64,000 nucleotides of DNA from Buddleja alternifolia (taxonomy: Eukaryota; Streptophyta; Magnoliopsida; Lamiales; Scrophulariaceae). How positions within the stretch are numbered: the first letter of the stretch is position 1; each line of letters begins with the position of its first letter. Below, one piece after another: positions 45,962 to 57,571 of this stretch. Location: NCBI GenBank assembly GCA_019426215.1, contig CM033400.1:23482568-23546567 (forward strand). The letters are read 5' to 3'. Position numbers and translations under genes: made by a program. The notes under the pieces were generated by a model, which saw only the letters and a list, made by a program, of their open reading frames with translations, did not search any database and had not been told where the DNA came from.

Positions 45962-47615
45962 ATTTTTCGCCCAATATCGTACGCAGAAAGGCAACTATAA
46001 TATGTGTACAGTTCGTGTTTGTTCATGAAAAAGTTAAACCTGCTGGCTAAAATTCCATATAACCTGAAATGATTTTTTTTTTTAAATGTGGGTCTTTTAT
46101 TTGTAATTGTCAAAGAGATATATGTGATAATGTTTTGTATTTGTTATGGTTATCACTTGTAGATAACATTATCTGAATTTTGCTTATGTTGTACCATACT
46201 CTGTTGGAGATAAGCAAGGTGCCATTAGATTCATACGGAGCATGCCTATTTATCAGACTTGAGTAATATTCTTGATACATTTATTCATAATGTTATTTCA
46301 GTTAATTACGTAAATGGATGTTTCTACCGAGCATCAACAGCTATTCGTGTTATTGCAAGAGATCATATCGGACATAAAATTCATTTTAATGGCCTTTTAT
46401 CGTCATTTTCTGTCCTGTATGGAACAACATCCTGCTACACAAGTTGCATGAAGACATACTTATTCATTAAAATTTAATGAATAAGGCTCAACTGATTAGG
46501 GTTTTTTGCAGAAAGGGAAATGGGAGTCTACCAAATTGGGACTATTGTATAGTACGAAAAATATGAAGTGCGTTTATGCACTACTTCTATACAATCAAAT
46601 ATCCTTTTTTGTGTCAAGGGGTATATTTGATATTTTACTATTATCACCCATTTATCCCATATTCCAAACACAAAATTCATTAGTGCAGGATATAATGATC
46701 ACTTGTACCAAACTATTGAATTTCAAATTGGATTTTGGCTTTGAATAGTGTTTTATCACCAGGGATGGGCAATCAACCCATGTTCCATCCTCGATACCAA
46801 ACCAGTCCTAGAATATTTTTTAATCTCAAGTATTCATTCTGTATTATTTTTTCATTTAAAACAATATAACAATTAAGAATTAGCAATTTCTTAAATTAAA
46901 TTATCCTTGATTTCTTAAGTTAAGAATTTTGATCAATTGGTAAAAAAAGTCTCTTTGTTTTAAACTTTTTTAATTGATAAATCATATAAAAAATAAAAAT
47001 AATTTTACTTTCTTAATGTTAAATATTCCAATATTCTTTTATATGAGTCAACATGTCAATTTTTTCAATTTTTGTTTTAGAAGATAATTTTTTTTGAAAA
47101 CATTAAATTAAAATTGTAAGAAATTGATATTCCATTCATCCCAAAAATGATATCTTATTTAACTTTTGTTAGCTATTAATAAAAATCGATTATATGATAG
47201 TATATTCCAGAAAAGGAGAAACAAACAAATGTCTTCCAAAATATGTTGTAATTTTAGTTGAATCTGTAATTGTTATTTTTTTAACCACATATGAAACTTT
47301 ATTCCTTTAAATATGATTATTGTTTATAGGAAAAATTATCTAATTCAATATATCTCAATTAGAATGAAGGACAACATAGTTAAGTAATACAATAAATACT
47401 CACTTATGTAGTTAGAAATAAATATTTTATCAAATAAAAGTACAATTGTGGACATTTTTGGGTGGAGTATCACTTATCAATATAAAAGTTTCAAATAATA
47501 AAGTCTACAAAGAAAACACTCTTCCCTAAGAGTTCGTAAATTTATTAACCGTAACTGTTGGATTTTTTGAATGAAAAAGTTGGTAGAATGAGTGTTTTTT
47601 TAATAGAAAAATGTT
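45962..47615. other. Unassigned AT-rich DNA between two insertions
   Basis: Small plus-strand frames at 46259-46477 and 46506-46748 lack support. The stretch IRVIARDHIGHKIHFNGLLS in the first faintly resembles a plant RNase H-like (RVT_3) strand pair but is too short to call. 46800-47600 is AT-rich with no structure I can name. Confidence 0.4.
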
Positions 47616-47620
47616 ACAAT

Positions 47621-47890
47621 TGTTATAAAATAACCCCAAAATATTATAAAGTTGAAAGACAATAGAATGAGAGAATTTTTTTTATTGATTTTTTGTGTCT
47701 CTTCAATACAATGGCATAACCTATTTATAGGCACAAAATAAGAATCTCAAAGGTTGATTACATAATAAATGAATATAAATAACAATGAATTATATTGATG
47801 ATGAGAGGTGAGAAGTCATGAAGATAAAAGGTCTTGAAGTTGTATGGACATCCACATAATATTATATATTTATAACATATATTTATAACA
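47621..47890 (-). repeat. 3' LTR of the outer Copia element
   Basis: Plus strand tgttataaaataacccc ... tttataaca. The sequence just inside (ctcccccttggatg, 47891-47904) is the PPT on the minus strand (catccaagggggag). Confidence 0.9.
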
Positions 47891-48106
47891 CTCCCCCTTG
47901 GATGTCCATAATCTAGGAATATGCCTCGTTAAAACCTTATTATGAAAAACCCAATGGGACAAAAACCATAGTGAAGGAAAAAGAGTACATATCAATACGC
48001 AATTAGATGCTGCCTCATTTAAAACCTTACCAGGAAAACTCAGTTGGAAAAACCTTGGTTAAGGAAAAAAGAGTGCAGCGCGTATTATCTCCCCCTCCTG
48101 ACAATA

Positions 48107-48825
48107 TCAGTCAAGATCTTTAAGTCTACGCATGCCAATATTGTAGACTAGTTTTTCAAATGTTGCTGTGGAAAGTGCCTTGGTGAATAAATCAGCAAGA
48201 TCATCACTGGAAGAGATTTGTTGAACATTGATATCATTTCTGAAAATCATGAGTGAAAAAGAACTTGGTGAAACATGCTTTATTCTATCTCCTTTAATGT
48301 ACCCTTCTTTTAATTGTGAGATACATGCAAAATTATCTTCATATAAGATCGTCGGGAACATTTTCCCAGAAGATAAACTACAAGTCCCTCGAATGTGTTG
48401 AATCATAAATCTTAACCAAACACATTCTCGACTTGTCTTGTGAATAGCCAAGATTTCTGCATGATTAGATGATGTGGCCGATATCGTTTGTTTCATAGAT
48501 CGCCATGAAATAGTTGTGCCACCACATGTAAATAAATAGCTTGTTTGTGAACGACCATTATGAGGATCAAACATATATCCAGCATTTGCATATCCAATCA
48601 ATTTCGACGTGGGTACATTTGAATAAAGCAAGCCCAAATCGATTGTTCCTCTAAGGTAGCGAAGTACTTGCTTAACCCCATTCCAATGCCTTCGTGTAGG
48701 AGAAGAACTATATCTTACTAATAGATTAACAACGAATGCTATATAAGGTCGAGTATGACAAGCAAGATACATTAGTGCACTGATTACACTTAGATATGGT
48801 ACTTCAGGACCAAGGAGTTCTTCAT
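48107..48825 (-). pseudogene. RNase H of the outer Copia element
   Basis: Minus strand, open for about 240 codons: ELLGPEVPYLSVISALMYLA at the start, TRPYIAFVVNLL, HWNGVKQVLRYLRGT, YANAGYMFDPHNGRS (first Asp replaced by Asn), SNHAEILAIHKTSRECVWLR (catalytic Glu), LYEDNFACI (Asp), then ADLFTKAL. Loss of the first Asp suggests an inactive enzyme. It ends 217 bases from the LTR. The upstream part of the frame beyond 48825 belongs to the nested element's LTR and is not coding. Confidence 0.9.
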
Positions 48826-50426
48826 TGTTAGAGTGTATGCCCTCAAATGCCATAAAGAGAATAGGTTTATAGGGCATGAACATTGTAACTAAACTATGGT
48901 TTTTCCAATTAATATAAAGCATTTGATTGTTATTTTCTTATAGGCATTTGTAAGATATAATAAACAACGTAAAGTCCTTGATGACAAGGCAAACCCTCTA
49001 CCTTCTATGGGATAGGAGGATAGGCACTAGAGTGGTTTGATCCCTGTCATCTAAAAGGGTTCGCAAGTCTAAGAAATATTGATTGGGTATCAATAGTGAA
49101 TACGGGCTTGTATGATATAAATTTTGACAGAGAAAGTGTCAGTCGTACACTATGGAAATGGTAATGAGAACTTATGTCATAGCACATCAGTTGGACTGAT
49201 ATATTCGAACACAACTCGCATCAGTTCATCACATGGGTATTCACTCATTGACAGTCAATGATGAAACTGATAAGTAGTGATAGGTACGTGTGAACCCCTG
49301 ACCTGAGAAATCGAGTTGAAGATGTACTTGTGACATCAAGTCTGTCATTAGAGTAGTTAGATTCAAATCACCTGTTGGTGGAATCGACCTCGAAGTGCGA
49401 CTTGATGGGCCAGTAGTATTGTTAATTGATTTGCAATATGGAATTTATTCTCTCATAAGTGAATGAGTAAAATATCCTATGCGGTCATGAATAAATGAGG
49501 ATGAAAATCTTTGGCCAAAGCATTTAAATAGCTCGAATTATTATGAGCTTAGGCATATGGTCAAGTTATATGAGTTTGACTTTAAACCATGACTCTTACT
49601 TGAATGGGATATAAGAATAAAAGGTTTATACACGTACGGTATTCACGGCGTAAAGGTTTGGAATGATCCTATTCATTCGTTCTCAATTGGGTTACGGTGT
49701 GAGCCACGAGAGTGGCTATGTGTCACTCACACCTTTTTGGATTCCTTCCAATTGCCTTTTGAGACGAACCTAAAGAGTCGCGCCTAAAGGAAGTGCAAAA
49801 GGAAAAACATGGGAAAAAGACTTGAGAGAAATTCACGGCATTGGATGCCTTAATTAATTAATTATTGGATAATTTAATTAATTAATTAAATTAATGAGTT
49901 AATTAGTTTCTTGGAGAAATTGAATTATAAATTAATTAGGAATTGAATTAATTGGATTATCAATTTATTATTGGATAAATAAATTATCCGATTAATTAAT
50001 TAGCAAGCAAGACGAAAGCCCGAAGGCTTCCGAGCCCACTAAGGGGCGGCCAAATAGACGCCCAAATAGGGCTCTTGCATGCTAGTGTTATTGTTTCATA
50101 ATGATATAAATATATCACAAGGTGATAAATTTCACAAGGCAACTTACATAACTTTCTCTCTAAGAAAAAGTCTCCCACCTCTCTCTCTCTCTCTCTATAG
50201 CCGTCTTTGACAAGGAAGAAAGAAGGAGTTTTTTGTTTTTGATTCTGGCGTGACGAATTAGAGATGTTGGCAAATTTGGCGTTAGAGAAAAGGATGACGT
50301 TTAGAAATCAACATACGCGAGAACGATAATTTTTCTATACACAATTAAACACGAGGATTAGAGATGATTTAGGCTTTGGGAATTAAATTTACTTTTTGCT
50401 GCATTTTATTCGTATAATTCCCAACA
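48826..50426 (+). repeat. 5' LTR of the nested Copia element
   Basis: 1601 bp. Starts tgttagagtgtatgccctc and ends ataattcccaaca. A TATA box (tataaata) lies at 50105-50112 and a (CT)n run near 50173-50195 follows it in the probable transcribed part. Confidence 0.93.
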
Positions 50427-50427
50427 G

Positions 50428-50440
50428 TGGTATCAGAGTC
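50428..50440 (+). promoter_or_regulatory. Primer-binding site (tRNA-iMet-like), nested Copia element
   Basis: tggtatcagagtc, one base after the 5' LTR. It matches iMet except near the end. Confidence 0.85.
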
Positions 50441-52393
50441 AATCTCTGAATTCTGTGTTTAATTGCTTATGTGATTGACTGTTTTTCTGCGTTTTTGAGG
50501 CATGCTTTGAACGTATTTTTCATATAAAAATATTCTGAATCTCGCTGCAGTTTCTTCATAAAAGTTGTATTTCAATGAGTTAGGAATCTGGTCATATAAA
50601 TTTTATTAGAATCAGAGAAGTATAACCCTGAGACGAGCGCGACGCAAAAAGCATGCGCGGTCTGTGCGCGCAGACAGCGCGCGCTGTGCGTGCAATAGGA
50701 GGCCTTTTCGGCCTCCCATTGCGCATACAACGTGCGCACTGTGCACACTGGGTGGGCCCCCAATGCAGTGCCATTTCACGGTGCCGGTCGGAGGGGCTGG
50801 CCGGATGCCCACGATTAAACTGTGCGCTAAGCGCACGACATACACCGTGCCATGCGCCCAGCGCACGGACCTGTTTTGGGGCCCGGGTTTTCGTGACTCG
50901 GGCCCTAATGGGTCAGGTTATATTTTTCTAAGGTCCAAATTTTAATTGAATAGGTGTTTGTGCTATTTTAGTTATCCGGATGGGTCAAAAGGATGATGAC
51001 CCGGATTTAATTAAAAAGGGATCCAAATTGTTTTGATTAAAATTGTGGATAATTCAATAAATTAGTTATTGAGTCTAATTAATTAATTTTGAATATGCCA
51101 ATGGTTGGTAATTTAATTTTGATAAAATTAAGCTCAATATAGTTTTTATTGATCTTTATTTGAATGAAATAATTAATTAATAAACTCTTGGAGAATTTAA
51201 TTATTAAGTTATTTATTTAAATAAAGAATTCTCATAAATAGGATTATTTTCATATGAATCAATAAAATTTGGAATTTTATTGTGGAAATTAATTAAGTTG
51301 GACTAATTAATTTTTATTAATCACCAACATAAGTGTTTTTTTATCGCGAGCATGTATTATGTGATGGTGACATATGTCTATGGGCTTAGGTTGCTTCTTT
51401 TGATTATGTATTTCTTTTGATGGGATGTAAGGGCCGGTTTGAGCCCATTTTATTTTATTTCTAGATTTATGTATATGTTTTAAATTATCTCTTGTAATAA
51501 ATAGAAATAGAATAGGTCTTTCAAGATGGAGATCATGCAAAAGAAGAGGAGTTTGGAGCCCATGAAGATTAACTAGGCTTTTCTTTTTCAATTTTATGAT
51601 GGCCCATTGACTTGGGCCCTCTAGATAAAAGCCTATAGACATGTGTGTTGTATTATTGCTTTCGATGCATGTTCATTAGTTGTATAAAACATATGTGTTA
51701 TCAATATGCGTTATATAAATTGGTAAATGTGCAAAGTGAGTCAAAATAAATGTTTAGAACATGAATTCATCCAAACAAAAATTATACTAAGTTAGTAAGG
51801 GGTGCTAGGCATCCTTTCCCTCCACTAGACTTGATAAGATCAAGGATTAAATCCATATGTGGCATCTTCCCAGTAAGTGGGGGTAATGTATCAAGATTTA
51901 GTTCTAGAATTTTATTAAGTGCATTAGATGCCTTAATCGAGACATATTTCACCCCAAATATCGTTAAAGGGTTGCAAGGTGAAATTCAAATGTTAGATTA
52001 TGAGGAGTTAGTGGGAATGAACTTAGATAGTCCACATTACCAATAAATCGTTAAAGGGTTGCGGTTTTTGTGGATTATGGGATAAATATAATTGAACCAT
52101 TTATTTGATAGATTGATGTTTGACATCACTTTAATTAAGTAATGGACCAAATATCGTTAAAGGGTTGTCATCCATTATATTAATTGAAGAACTCAATCCC
52201 CACCACGAAGTTTTCATGAACGATCGCTTCCGTTATTTCACAGTGGGAGTGTGGAATTTCAAAAAATGTAGTGGGAGCCAAGTTATAAGTCGAAGTCCTT
52301 GATTTTAAACTTGGTCTTAGTTTAGTCCAATATTCTAATTAAGTCTGGTTTATTTTCTGCAGTTATTTGTTTTATCTCTCTCGTTTTTCAAAA
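50441..52393 (+). other. Long untranslated leader of the nested Copia element
   Basis: About 1.95 kb from PBS to gag. 50630-50900 is strongly GC-rich with many gcgc/gtgcgc palindromes and a 13-bp stem-loop (50692-50704 with 50710-50722). 51000-51320 is AT-rich. The 15-mer atcgttaaagggttg occurs three times (51960, 52047, 52153). No convincing protein frame: the overlapping frames at 50592-50945 on both strands come from GC composition. Confidence 0.6.
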
Positions 52394-53215
52394 ATGACAA
52401 TCAACCCACTTTCCATATTACTTGAAAAGAATATCCTTACCGGACCCAACTACGTGGATTGGCTAAGGAATTTGAGAATAGTTCTCAATATGGAGTCTCT
52501 AGGATACGTGTTGGACACTGATATCCCTGCTCCTCCTTCCAGAACACGTGCCAATGAGGAAGAAGTCCAAGCTCATGAAAAATGGGTAAAGGACGACGTC
52601 CGAGTGTGTGGGTTTATTCTTGGCTCTATGACGAATGAGCTACAGAGGTCCCACGACAAGATGACCACAGCGAGGGCTATCTTGGCGCACTTGGTGGAGC
52701 TCTATGGTGAGCACAGTAGGACTGCTAGATCAGATATGAAATATCTAAAGAGCTCTTCGGAGCCAAAATGAGAGAAGGGGAGAAGGTTGGGGATCATGTC
52801 CTCAAAATGATATCGAGGATCGAGAGATTGGAAGCTCTCGATTTTACAATGAACCCGCAACTTCAGACGGATCTTATCTTGCAGTCCTTTTCTCACGCTT
52901 TTTCCCAATTCGTCATGAACTTCAATTGCAATGAGATTGAATGCAACATAGCTGGGCTAATGAACAAATTAAACATTGCACAATCTCAATTTAAGCCCAA
53001 GGGAAAAGAGAATGCTTTGGTTATCACTTCTGGGCCCAAATGGGCGAAGAATAAGAAGAGAAAAACTAAGAAGCAGGCTGACGAGCTTGGAGCTCAGGGT
53101 GGTGTCGATAAAAGAAAAGGGAAAGCTCCTGTGATTCGCAAGTGAAAGGGGCCACAAAAGACAGACAGATACCTACACTGCGGTGAGCTGGGCCACTGAA
53201 GAAGGAACTGTCCGA
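52394..53215 (+). pseudogene. Copia gag (nested element)
   Basis: The start ATG at 52394 gives MTINPLSILLEKNILTGPNY followed by a DWLRNLRIVL box characteristic of this Copia gag type. A frameshift near 52768 leads into the second frame (to 53145) with SRIERLEALDF and FIMNFNCN-like text. A zinc knuckle follows at about 53175-53212 (LHCGELGH-RRNC), with the first Cys position changed to Tyr and a TGA in place of the Trp codon. Gag would package the RNA. Confidence 0.85.
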
Positions 53216-53591
53216 ATATGGGGCCTGACGCACAAGGTATGAAACTTATTGTTCTATGACCGTCTTCTCTACATCTTGAATTCTTGACTCTGGAGCTAGT
53301 GCTCACATATGTTGTATGAATCAGGATCTGATGCGAGGAAGGAAGCTGGACAACGATGAGGTGAAGATCAGAGTAGGCAGTGGGCAAAGCGTCGCGGCTA
53401 CTACAATAGGATCTACCTCGTTGTTTTTAAATTCTGGACAGGTACTATTACTGGATAATGTTTTGTTTTTGCCGAATGGGCTTAAAAACATTGTTTCTAT
53501 TCCCATTTTGGCTAAGAATGGTTACACTTTCCGCTTTATTGATGAATGATGCAACATTTATTATAGTAATAAATTTGTAGGCTTTGCTTCT
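53216..53591 (+). pseudogene. Copia protease (nested element)
   Basis: The LDSGASAHIC active-site box is read near 53280-53312. 53316-53549 then encodes MNQDLMRGRKLDNDEVKIRV and NVLFLPNGLKNIVSI, the usual protease C-terminal strand. A stop at 53547 separates it from integrase. Confidence 0.82.
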
Positions 53592-54590
53592 TTGATGAAT
53601 GGATTGTATTACCTTAGTGTCCAGAATGAGTATGAAATGAATACTATACAAAGGAAACATAGTAGGCTTGAAATAAACCAACGATTGATATGGCACCTTC
53701 GACTAGGCCATGCTGGTGAACAAAAGATTTGCAAAATGGAAAAAGATGGTCTAATTGGCCCACTGGGATTGGATCCCTATCCTACTTGTGAATCTTGTCT
53801 CAAAGGCAAGATGGCTAGATCGCCCTTCACAGGGAGCTTTGAAAGGGCCTCACAAATCTTAGGTTTAGTGCATACTGACGTTTGTGGTCCATTTGGAGAA
53901 ATGTCCAGAGGAGGTTTCCTTTACTTTATCACCTTCACTGACGACCATTCTCGATATGGTCTAGTGTACCTGATGAAGCATAAGTTTGAATCCATTGACA
54001 AGTTCAAGGAATTCAAGGCTTTAGTTGGAAAATCAAACAAGTCAATGTATAAAAACTCTTCGATCTAATCGAGAAGGAGAATATATGAGCAACGAGTTTG
54101 ACTTATACCTCAGAGAGAATGGTATAGTATTGCAACTCACACCTCCAGCAACTTCACAGTTGAATGGAGTAGCAGAGTGAAGGAATCGAACCTTGTTGGA
54201 CATGGTTCGCTCTATGCTTAGCTACACTGATTTACCCATTTCATTGTGGGGTCACGCGCTGCTTAGAGAGCTGCACACATTTTAAATAGATGTCCGTCCA
54301 AGTTCGTTCCTTTGACTCCTATGAAATGTGTAGAAATAGGAAATCAAGTTTTAACCACATAAAGATTTGGGGATGTCCGACTTATGTCAAAAAGACTAAA
54401 GTGGACAAGTTGGAGGCTAGGTCCTTAAAGGGACATTTCACTGGATATCCTGAAGATTTTATGGGATACCTTTTTTACCAGCACAATGATCAAAGGATCA
54501 TTGTAGCCTTACAAGCCCATCTTCTTGAAATGAGTTCATTCAAGAAGGAAGAGCGGGTAGAAAGATTGTTCTAGAAGAACAAAATAAAAC
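53592..54590 (+). pseudogene. Copia integrase (nested element)
   Basis: 53592-54068 has the HHCC region (WHLRLGHAG ... CESCLKGKM) and the first catalytic Asp in VHTDVCGPFG. After a frameshift at about 54060 the second Asp region is altered, reading near NREGEYMS, and the third residue is in LNGVAE followed by a TGA at 54178. 54290-54574 holds the C-terminal part (KIWGCPTYVKK, SLKGHFTGYPEDFMGYLFY). Confidence 0.85.
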
Positions 54591-54615
54591 CCCACTAGAT
54601 ACATCTACACAGGGA

Positions 54616-55290
54616 GTGAGAACCGAACCTTCTGTAACACAACCACAACTACGACGATCGAATAGAGTATGTCAACCGCCTGAGAGGTACGGATATCTAA
54701 TGCAGAGGGAGTTGGATCTCCATTCTGTGTTAGAGGAGGATCAGGGAGATGATCCCTCCACTTTTGATCAAGCGATAGTGGATGTGGATGCTGCTAGTTG
54801 GCGTGAAGCTATGCAAACTGAGATCAATTCGATGCATGCAAACCAAGTCTGGAAACTTGTATACCAACCTGAAGGGGTAAAACCAATCGGGTGTAAATGG
54901 ATCCACAAGAGAAAGATTAGTATTGATGGCAAAGTAGACACCTACAAACCAGGCTAGTGGGAGCAAGTTGACATTCCTAGTGTTATATGTAGATGACATA
55001 TTACTCATTGGGAATGACATAGGAATGCTCATCACAACCAAGAAGTGGCTTTCGAGTACATTCTCCATGAAAGACTTAGGAGAAGCGACCTATATTCTAG
55101 GGATTCGGATCTATAGAGATCGAACCAAAAGAATGATAGGACTTTCTCAAGCCCTTTACTTAGAAAAGGTCCTAAAAAGGTATAGGATGGAAGATTCTAA
55201 GAAAAGGTTCCTACCAATGAAACATGGGATACATCTTTCAAAATCTATGTGTCCTCAAAGTGACGAAGATAGAAAAGAAATGAACATTAT
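54616..55290 (+). pseudogene. Copia reverse transcriptase with internal deletion (nested element)
   Basis: 54616-54957 covers the linker and RT start (SWREAMQTEINSMHANQVWK, GCKWIHKRKISIDGKVDTYK). The frame ends at 54955, and from 54968 the text resumes directly at LVLYVDDILLIGND, the catalytic YVDD. The fingers and palm part between these blocks, normally about 150 residues and including the first catalytic Asp, is absent. The junction is near 54952-54970. Confidence 0.88.
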
Positions 55291-55970
55291 ACCCTATGCG
55301 TCTGCTGTGGGCAGCTTGATGTACGCGCTGCTCTATACTAGACCCAACATTGCTTATGTTGTGAGCGTTGTTAGTCGATTTCAAGCAAACCCTGTTAAGG
55401 AATATTGGATAGCTGTGAAGAATATCCTAAAGTATCTGAAAAGAACTAAGGATATGATTCTCACCTATGGAAGTGGTGACCTGAGGGTGGACGGGTACAC
55501 TGATTCGGATTTCCAATCTGATGTTGATGACCGAAAATCCACCTTGGGATTTGTATTTACTCTAAATGGTGGAGCGGTGACTTGGAAAAGTTCTAAGCAA
55601 AGCACAATCGCAGACTCCACCACAGAGGCTGAATACATAGCTGCCTCGGAGGCAGCTAAAGAAGCCGTTTGGATTAGGAATTTCAATGAGAAACATCAAG
55701 TGGTTCCTAGCATAAAGCTCTCGTTGCCACTTTATTGTGACAACACCGGAGCTATAGTGCAAGCGAAGGAACCTAGGTCTCACAATAAATCCAAACACAT
55801 AGAGAGGAGATATCACATCATAAGAGAGAGTTGCACGAGGTGAAATAGCTGTTGAGAAAATAGCCTCAGCAGACAATGTCGCTGATCCATTGACCAAGCC
55901 ATTGGCACAGACGGTGCTGGAAAAACATCTCGAAGGAATGGGTATTAAGTACCACAGCAAATGGCATTGA
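55291..55970 (+). pseudogene. Copia RNase H (nested element)
   Basis: Contains SAVGSLMYALLYTRPNIAYV, GYTDSDFQSDVDDRKS (Asp), ADSTTEAEYIAASEAAKEAV (Glu), LYCDNTGAIVQAKEPRSH (Asp) and KHIERRYHIIRE. One frameshift near 55838, then ADPLTKPLAQ to a TGA at 55968-55970. All catalytic acidic residues are present. Confidence 0.9.
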
Positions 55971-55973
55971 GTG

Positions 55974-55985
55974 CAAGTGGGATAT
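55974..55985 (+). promoter_or_regulatory. Polypurine tract of the nested Copia element
   Basis: caagtgggatat immediately precedes the 3' LTR. Confidence 0.7.
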
Positions 55986-57566
55986 TGTTAGAGTGTATGC
56001 CCTCAAATTCCATAAAGAGGATAGATTTATAAGGCATGAACATTGTAACTAAACTATGGTTTTTCCAATTAATATAAGGCATTTGATTGTTGTTTTCTTA
56101 TGGGCATTTGTAAGGTATCATAAACAACGTAAAGTTCTTGATGACAAGGCAAACCCTCTACCTTCTATGGGATAGAAGGATAGGCACTAGAGTGGTTTGA
56201 TCCCTGTCATCTAAAAGGGTTCGCAAGTCTAAGAAATATTTATTGGGCATCAATAGTGAATATAGGCTTGTATGATATAAGTTTTGACAGAGAAAGTGTC
56301 AGTCGTACACTATGGAAATGGTAGTGAGAACTTATGTCATAGACACATCAGTTGGACTGATATGTTCGAACACGACTCGCATCAGTTCATCACATGGGTA
56401 TTCACTCATTGACAAGCAATGATGAAACTGATAAGTAGTGATAGGTACGTGTGAACCTCTGACCTGAGAAATCGAGTTGAAGATGTACTTGTGACATCAA
56501 GTCTGTCATTAAAGTAGTTAGATTCAAATCTCTTGTTGGTGGAATCGACCTCGAAGTGTGACTTGATGGGCAAGTAGCATTGTTAACTGATTTGCAATAT
56601 GGAATTTATTCTCTCATAAGTGAATGAATAAAATATCCTATGCCGTTAGGAATAAGTGAGGATGAAAGTCTTTGGCCAAAGCATTTAAATACCTCGACTT
56701 ATTATGAGCTTAGGCATATGGTCAAGTTATATGAGTTCGACTTTAAACCATGACTCTTACTTGACTGGGATATAAGAATAAAAGGTTTATACATGTACGG
56801 TATTCACGGTATAAAGGTTTGGAATGGTCCTATTCATTCGTTCTCAATTGGGTTATGGTGTGAGCCACGAGACTGGCTAGGTGTCACTCACACCCCTTTG
56901 GATTCCTCCCAATTGCCTTTTGAGACGAACCTAAAGAGTCACGCTTAAAGGAAGTGTAAAAGGAAAAATATGGAAAAAAGACTTGAGAGAAATTCACGGC
57001 ATTGGATGCCATAATTAATTAATTAATTAATTAATTAAATTAATGAGTCAATTAATTTTTTGGAGAAATTGAATTATAAATTAATTAGGAATTGAATTAA
57101 TTGGATTATCAATTTATTTATTGGATAAATAAATTATCCGATTAATTAATTAGTAAGCAAGACGAAAGCCCGAAGGCTTCCGAGCCCACTAAGGGGCGGC
57201 CAAATAGACGCCTAAATAGAGGTCTTGCATGCTAGTGTTATTGTTTCATAATGATATAAATATATCATAAGGTGAAAAATAACACAAGGCAACTTAAATA
57301 ACTTTCTCTCTAAGAAAAGGTCTCTCACCTCTCTCTCTAGCCGTCTTTGACAAGGAAGAAAGGAGGAGTTTTTTATTTTTGATTCCGGCGTGATGAATTA
57401 GAGACGTTGGCAAATTCGATGTTAGAGAAAAGGATCATGTTCAAAAATCAACATACGCGAGAACGGTAATTTTTCTGTACACAATTAAACACGAGGATTA
57501 GAGATGATTCAGGCTATGGGAATTAAATTTACTTTTCGCTGCATTTTATTCATATAATTCCCAACA
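55986..57566 (+). repeat. 3' LTR of the nested Copia element
   Basis: 1581 bp, colinear with 48826-50426 with scattered substitutions and a few indels (for example in the aattaatt block near 57015 and the (CT)n run). TATA box near 57255-57262. Confidence 0.93.
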
Positions 57567-57571
57567 TTCAT

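Larger units (their letters stand above)
48826..57566 (+). mobile_element. Nested Copia retrotransposon with 1.6-kb LTRs
   Basis: The perfect TSD ttcat (48821-48825 and 57567-57571) and tgttag...cccaaca ends define it. LTRs at 48826-50426 and 55986-57566 are nearly identical. PBS (50428), a GC-rich leader, gag, protease, integrase, RT and RNase H follow in plus orientation. A deletion in RT and several stops and frameshifts make it non-autonomous. It interrupts the outer Copia element at the RT-RNase H junction. Confidence 0.95.

Noticed and set aside
48826..48922. Upstream extension of the RNase H open frame at 48107-48922
   Set aside because: The first 97 bases are the nested element's LTR read in antisense; the real RNase H sequence starts at 48825.
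50592..50945. Several overlapping frames on both strands with Ala/Arg/Cys-rich products
   Set aside because: Caused by high GC content in the Copia leader; no codon preference and no homology to gag-pol.
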